DNA of 64,000 bases from the NCBI RefSeq assembly GCF_958295425.1, contig NC_081147.1:6655290-6719289 (forward strand). The letters are read 5' to 3'. The position numbers were made by a program, and so were the translations under genes. The notes under the pieces are model-generated. The model was not told the DNA's origin, made no database searches, and saw only the letters and a program-made list of their open reading frames with translations. Numbering within the stretch: position 1 is the stretch's first letter; each line of letters begins with the position of its first letter. Positions 59,626 through 64,000 of the stretch are shown here, piece after piece. This stretch comes from Solea solea (lineage: Eukaryota; Chordata; Actinopteri; Pleuronectiformes; Soleidae).

Positions 59626-61437
59626 GAGGGTATTTTAATCTTTTTTCTACTGTCCTATAATATGAAGTTAACATCTTATAAGGTATATTGATGTACCCTC
59701 AGTGTTTGAATTTATAATGATTTCACTGTTTGGATGTGTTTTTCTATTTGTGTCTGTTTTTGTGCGCATTCAGCTGGAATACGGCTGTTTTCTGATTTTT
59801 TTTCATTTTTCTACTGTCCCATAACATAAACCTCACAAATAAAGTTAAAATCTTATAAGATATTCTTCGGTACCCTCAGTGTTTGATTTTGCAATGATTT
59901 CACTGTTTGGATGTGTTTTTCTATTTGTCTCTGTTTTTGTGTGCATTCAGCAAGGATACGGCTGTTTTCTGATTTTTTTCATTTTTTTACTGTCCCATAA
60001 CATAAACCTCACAAATAAAGTTAACGTCTCATAAGATATAGTTATCTACCTTCAGTGTTTGATTTTGCAATGATTTCACTGTTTGAATGTGTTTTTCTAT
60101 TTTTGTCTGTTTTTGTGCGCATTCAGCTGGAATACGACTGTTTTCTGATTTTTTTTTTCATTTTTCTACTGTCCCATAACATAAACCTCACAAATAAAGT
60201 TAAAATCTTATAAGATATTCTTCGGTACCCTCAGTGTTTGATTTTGCAATGATTTCACTGTTTGAATGTGTTTTTCTATTTTTGTCTCTGTTTTTGTGCG
60301 CATTCAGCTGGAATACGACTGTTTTCTGATTTTTTTTTCATTGTTCTACTGTCCCATAACATAAACCTCACAAATAAAGTTAACATCTAATAAGACATTC
60401 TAATGTACCCTCATCGTTCCGCTTGTCTTGGGAGCCCAAACGACAAATGAAGTATTCACACTCCTGCGACCTGTAGAAATGTAGTTCCTCCAAAACTTCC
60501 ACTCTGGCCAAAGGGTCTAAGACTGTATAGAGTCTGACATGACCTGATTTTCAGTTTTTGGACACAGGACTTTGGGCTTTTTTCCCCCTGGCCAAAAAAA
60601 ACTGCCAAAAACACAGTCCGTAAAATTCAAACGTAAGAAAGGTGGGAAACTGTCTTTTCTTCAATAATTCCTGAAGGCAATGAGCCCGGATGCTTATTTC
60701 TCCGTATGTGTATCAGGGACTCCTGGCTGATCCAGGGTGCCGAGTTTCAGACCTGTGCAACCATTGGAAAGGTCAAAGGTCAGCCGTTCAGGTGTGTTTT
60801 TTGTAATAATTCCTAAAGGCATTGCGCCAGGAGTCTGATTTTTCCGTATGTGTATCAGGGATTTAGGCTTATCCCGGGTGCAGAGTTTCAGACCTGTGCA
60901 ACCTTCGGAAAGGTCAATGGTCAGCCGTTCGGGTTTGTTTTTTGTAATAATTCCTAAAGGCATTAAGCCAGGAGTCTGATTTTTCCGTATGTGTATCAGG
61001 GACTAAGGCTAATCCAGGGTGCCGAGTTTCAGACCCGTGCAACTTTTGGAAAGGTCAAAGGTCAGCCGTTCGGGTGTGTTTTTTGTAATAATTCCTAAAG
61101 GCATTGAGCCAGGAGTCTAATTTTTCCTTATGTGTATCAGGGACTAAGGCTGATCTAGGGTGCCGAGTTTCAGACCGGTGCAACCTTCGGAAAGGTCAAT
61201 GGTCAGCCGTTCGGGTGTGTTTTTTGTAATAATTCCTAAAGGCATTAAGCCAGGAGTCTGATTTTTCCGTATGTGTATCAGGGACTAAGGCTAATCCAGG
61301 GTGCCAAGTTTCAGACCTGTAAAACCTTTGGAAAGGTCAAAGGTCAGCCGTTCGGGTGTGTTTTTTGTAATAATTCCTAAAGGCATTAAGCCAGGAGTCT
61401 GATTTTTCCGTATGTGTATCAGGGACTAAGGCTGATC
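59626..61437 (-). repeat. Minus unit: B4, D 60388-60692, C5
   Basis: B run 762 bp, C run 745 bp, D of the aggggg subtype with catcgttccgcttgtc. Confidence 0.9.
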
Positions 61438-62821
61438 GAGGGTATTTTAATCTTTTTTCTACCGTCCTATAATATGAAGTTAACATCTTATAAGGTATAT
61501 TGATGTACCCTCAGTGTTTGAATTTATAATGATTTCACTGTTTGGATGTGTTTTTCTATTTGTGTCTGTTTTTGTGCGCATTCAGCTGGAATACGGCTGT
61601 TTTCTGATTTTTTTTCATTTTTCTACTGTCCCATAACATAAACCTCACAAATAAAGTTCAAATCTTATAAGATATTCTTCGGTACCCTCAGTGTTTGATT
61701 TTGCAATGATTTCACTGTTTGGATGTGTTTTTCTATTTGTCTCTGTTTTTGTGTGCATTCAGCAAGGATACGGCTGTTTTCTGATTTTTTTCATTTTTTT
61801 ACTGTCCCATAACATAAACCTCACAAATAAAGTTAACATCTCATAAGATATAGTTATCTACCTTCAGTGTTTGATTTTGCAATGATTTCACTGTTTGAAT
61901 GTGTTTTTCTATTTTTGTCTGTTTTTGTGCGCATTCAGCTGGAATACGACTGTTTTCTGATTTTTTTTTCATTTTTCTACTGTCCCATAACATAAACCTC
62001 ACAAATAAAGTTAAAATCTTATAAGATATTCTTCGGTACCCTCAGTGTTTGATTTTGCAATGATTTCACTGTTTGGATGTGTTTTTCTATTTGTCTCTGT
62101 TTTTGTGCGCATTCAGCAGGGATACGGCTGTTTTCTGATTTTTTTTCATTTTTCTACTGTCCCATAACATAAACCTCACAAATAAAGTTAACATCTAATA
62201 AGACATACTAATGTACCCTCGTCGTTCCGCTCGTCTTGGGAGCCCAAACGACAAATGAAATATTCACACTCCTGCGACCTGTAGAAATGTAGTTCCTCCA
62301 AAACTTCCACTCTGGCCAAAGGGTCTAAGACTGTATAGAGTCTGACATGACCTGATTTTCAGTTTTTGGACACAGGACTTTGGGCTTTTTTCCCACGGCC
62401 AAAAAAAACTGCCAAAAACACAGTCTGTAAAATTTAAACGTAAGAAAGGTGGGAAACTGTCTTTTCTTCAATAATTCCTAAAGGCAATGAGCCCGGATGC
62501 TGATTTCTCCGTATGTGTATCAGGGACTCCTGGCTGAACCAGGGTGCCGAGTTTCAGACCTGTGCAACCTTCGGAAAGGTCAAAGGTCAGCCGTTCGGGT
62601 GTGTTTCTTGTAATAATTCCTAAAGGCATTGAGCCAGGAGTCTGATTTTTCCGTATGTGTATCAGGGACTAAGGCTGATGCAGGGTGCCAAGTTTCAGAC
62701 CTGTGCAACCTTCGGAAAGGTCAATGGTCAGCCTTTCGGGTGTGTTTTTTGTAATAATTCCTAAAGGCATTGAGTCAGGAGTCTGATTTTTCCGTATGTA
62801 TATCAGGGACTAAAGCTGATC
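61438..62821 (-). repeat. Minus unit: B4, D 62196-62499, C2
   Basis: B run 758 bp, C run 322 bp. D and the first C remnant (ctgaaccagg) match the unit at 58101-59625. Confidence 0.9.
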
Positions 62822-64000
62822 GAGGGTATTTTAATCTTTTATGTACTGTCCTATAATATGAAGTTAACATCTTATAAGGTATAATGATGTACCCTCAGTG
62901 TTTGAATGTATAATGATTTCACTGTTTGGATGTGTTTTTCTATTTGTGTCTGTTTTTGTGCGCATTCAGCAGGGATACGGCTGTTTTCTGATTTTTTTCA
63001 TTTTTCTACTGTCCCATAACATAAACCTCACAAATGAAGGTAAAATCTTATAAGATATAGTTATAAACCTCCAGTGTTTGATTTTGCAATGATTTCACTG
63101 TTTGTATGTGTTTTCTATTTGTCTCTGTTTTTGTGTGCATTCAGCAGGGATATGGCTGTTTTCTGATTTTTTTCATTTTTTTATTGTCCCATAACATAAA
63201 CCTCACAAATAAAGTTAACATCTCATAAGATATAGTTATCTACCTTCAGTGTTTGATTTTGCAATGATTTCACTGTTTGAATGTGTTTTTCTATTTTTGT
63301 CTGTTTTTGTGCGCATTCAGCTGGAATACGACTGTTTTCTGATTTTTTTTTCATTTTTCTACTGTCCCATAACATAAACCTCACAAATAAAGTTAAAATC
63401 TTATAAGATATTCTTCGGTACCCTCAGTGTTTGATTTTGCAATGATTTCACTGTTTGGATGTGTTTTTCTATTTGTCTCTGTTTTTGTGCGCATTCAGCA
63501 GGGATACGGCTGTTTTCTGATTTTTTTTCATTTTTCTACTGTCCCATAACATAAACCTCACAAATAAACTTAACATCTAATAAGACATACTAATGTACCC
63601 TCGTCGTTCCGCTCGTCTTGGGAGCCCAAACGACAAATGAAATATTCACACTCCTGCGACCTGTAGAAATGTAGTTCCTCCAAAACTTCCACTCTGGCCA
63701 AAGGGTCTAAGACTGTATAGAGTCTGACATGACCTGATTTTCAGTTTTTGGACACAGGACTTTGGGCTTTTTTCCCCCTGGCCAAAAAAAACTGCCAAAA
63801 ACACAGTCTGTAAAATTCAAACGTAAGAAAGGTGGGAAACTGTCTTTTCTTCAATAATTCCTAAAGGCAATGAGCCCGGATGCTGATTTCTCCGTATGTG
63901 TATCAGGGACTCCTGGCTGATCCAGGGTGCCGAGTTTCAGACCTGTGCAACCTTCGGAAAGGTCAAAGGTCAGCCGTTCGGGTGTGTTTTTTGTAATAAT
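62822..64000 (-). repeat. Minus unit, cut by window end: B4, D 63578-63882, partial C
   Basis: B run 756 bp, D of the aggggg subtype. The C run is open at the window edge after 118 bp. Confidence 0.9.

Larger units (their letters stand above)
51384..64000 (-). repeat. Right composite satellite array, inverted
   Basis: Eight full C-D-B units plus one cut by the window end, all on the minus strand. D boxes lie at 51384-51687, 52518-52821, 53826-54130, 55528-55831, 57052-57355, 58859-59162, 60388-60692, 62196-62499 and 63578-63882. The same length rules as in the central array hold. No genes. Confidence 0.97.

Noticed and set aside
1..64000. The whole palindrome as a sequencing or assembly fold-back artefact
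   Set aside because: The arms carry private substitutions and indels: a 16-bp insertion, a 10-bp deletion, different AT and GT tract lengths, and a telomere-like tract in one arm only. A simple fold-back read would give identical arms. Raw reads would still be needed to exclude local misassembly.

Overview
The window looks like vertebrate, most likely ray-finned fish, nuclear DNA. It has split exons with GT/AG borders, decayed LINE-1/Tx1-type retrotransposon pieces, AT-, GT- and AAT-type microsatellites and, above all, about 46 kb of satellite DNA. There is no long intact gene, no bacterial-style operon, and no rRNA or tRNA gene that I can see. The organism call is an inference from repeat style.

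Layout. A roughly 7.4-kb non-satellite core block occurs three times in alternating orientation: alpha (1-2992, cut by the window start), beta (8691-16050, inverted) and gamma (41247-48571, same strand as alpha). Alpha and beta form a palindrome with its axis near 5.84 kb. Beta and gamma form a larger one with its axis near 28.64 kb. Between alpha and beta lies a satellite array of about 177-bp monomers (family A, 3113-8690). Between beta and gamma lies about 25 kb of a composite satellite (16 units). Each composite unit is a run of 141-bp monomers (family C), one 300-305-bp box (D) and a run of 177-bp monomers (family B, related to A). To the right of gamma come an inverted A array (48572-about 50850) and an inverted composite array (about 50850-64000, 8 full units plus one cut by the window end).

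Composite units follow a simple arithmetic. C runs are 141n+40 bp and B runs are 177m+51 bp around a constant D box, so array length changes only by whole monomers. Almost every C monomer carries a direct-repeat-1 nuclear-receptor motif (AGGTCA-A-AGGTCA or AGGTCA-A-TGGTCA), which puts about 90 copies in the window. Each core copy carries one perfect CTCF-type core, and the beta and gamma copies point toward each other across the large palindrome.

Genes. Each core holds two clean in-phase exon candidates (52-53 and 31 codons). The full-length cores (beta, gamma) also hold a third exon-like segment, open in beta and frameshifted by a 16-bp insertion in gamma, and a CpG-rich segment with a splice donor. 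I do not recognise the gene or genes. The cores also hold degenerate LINE pieces: an endonuclease with GDFN and an ORF2 C-terminal region. Open frames inside the satellites are by-products of the repeat lengths. The whole may be a pericentromeric, sex-linked or supernumerary-chromosome amplicon; the sequence alone cannot decide.
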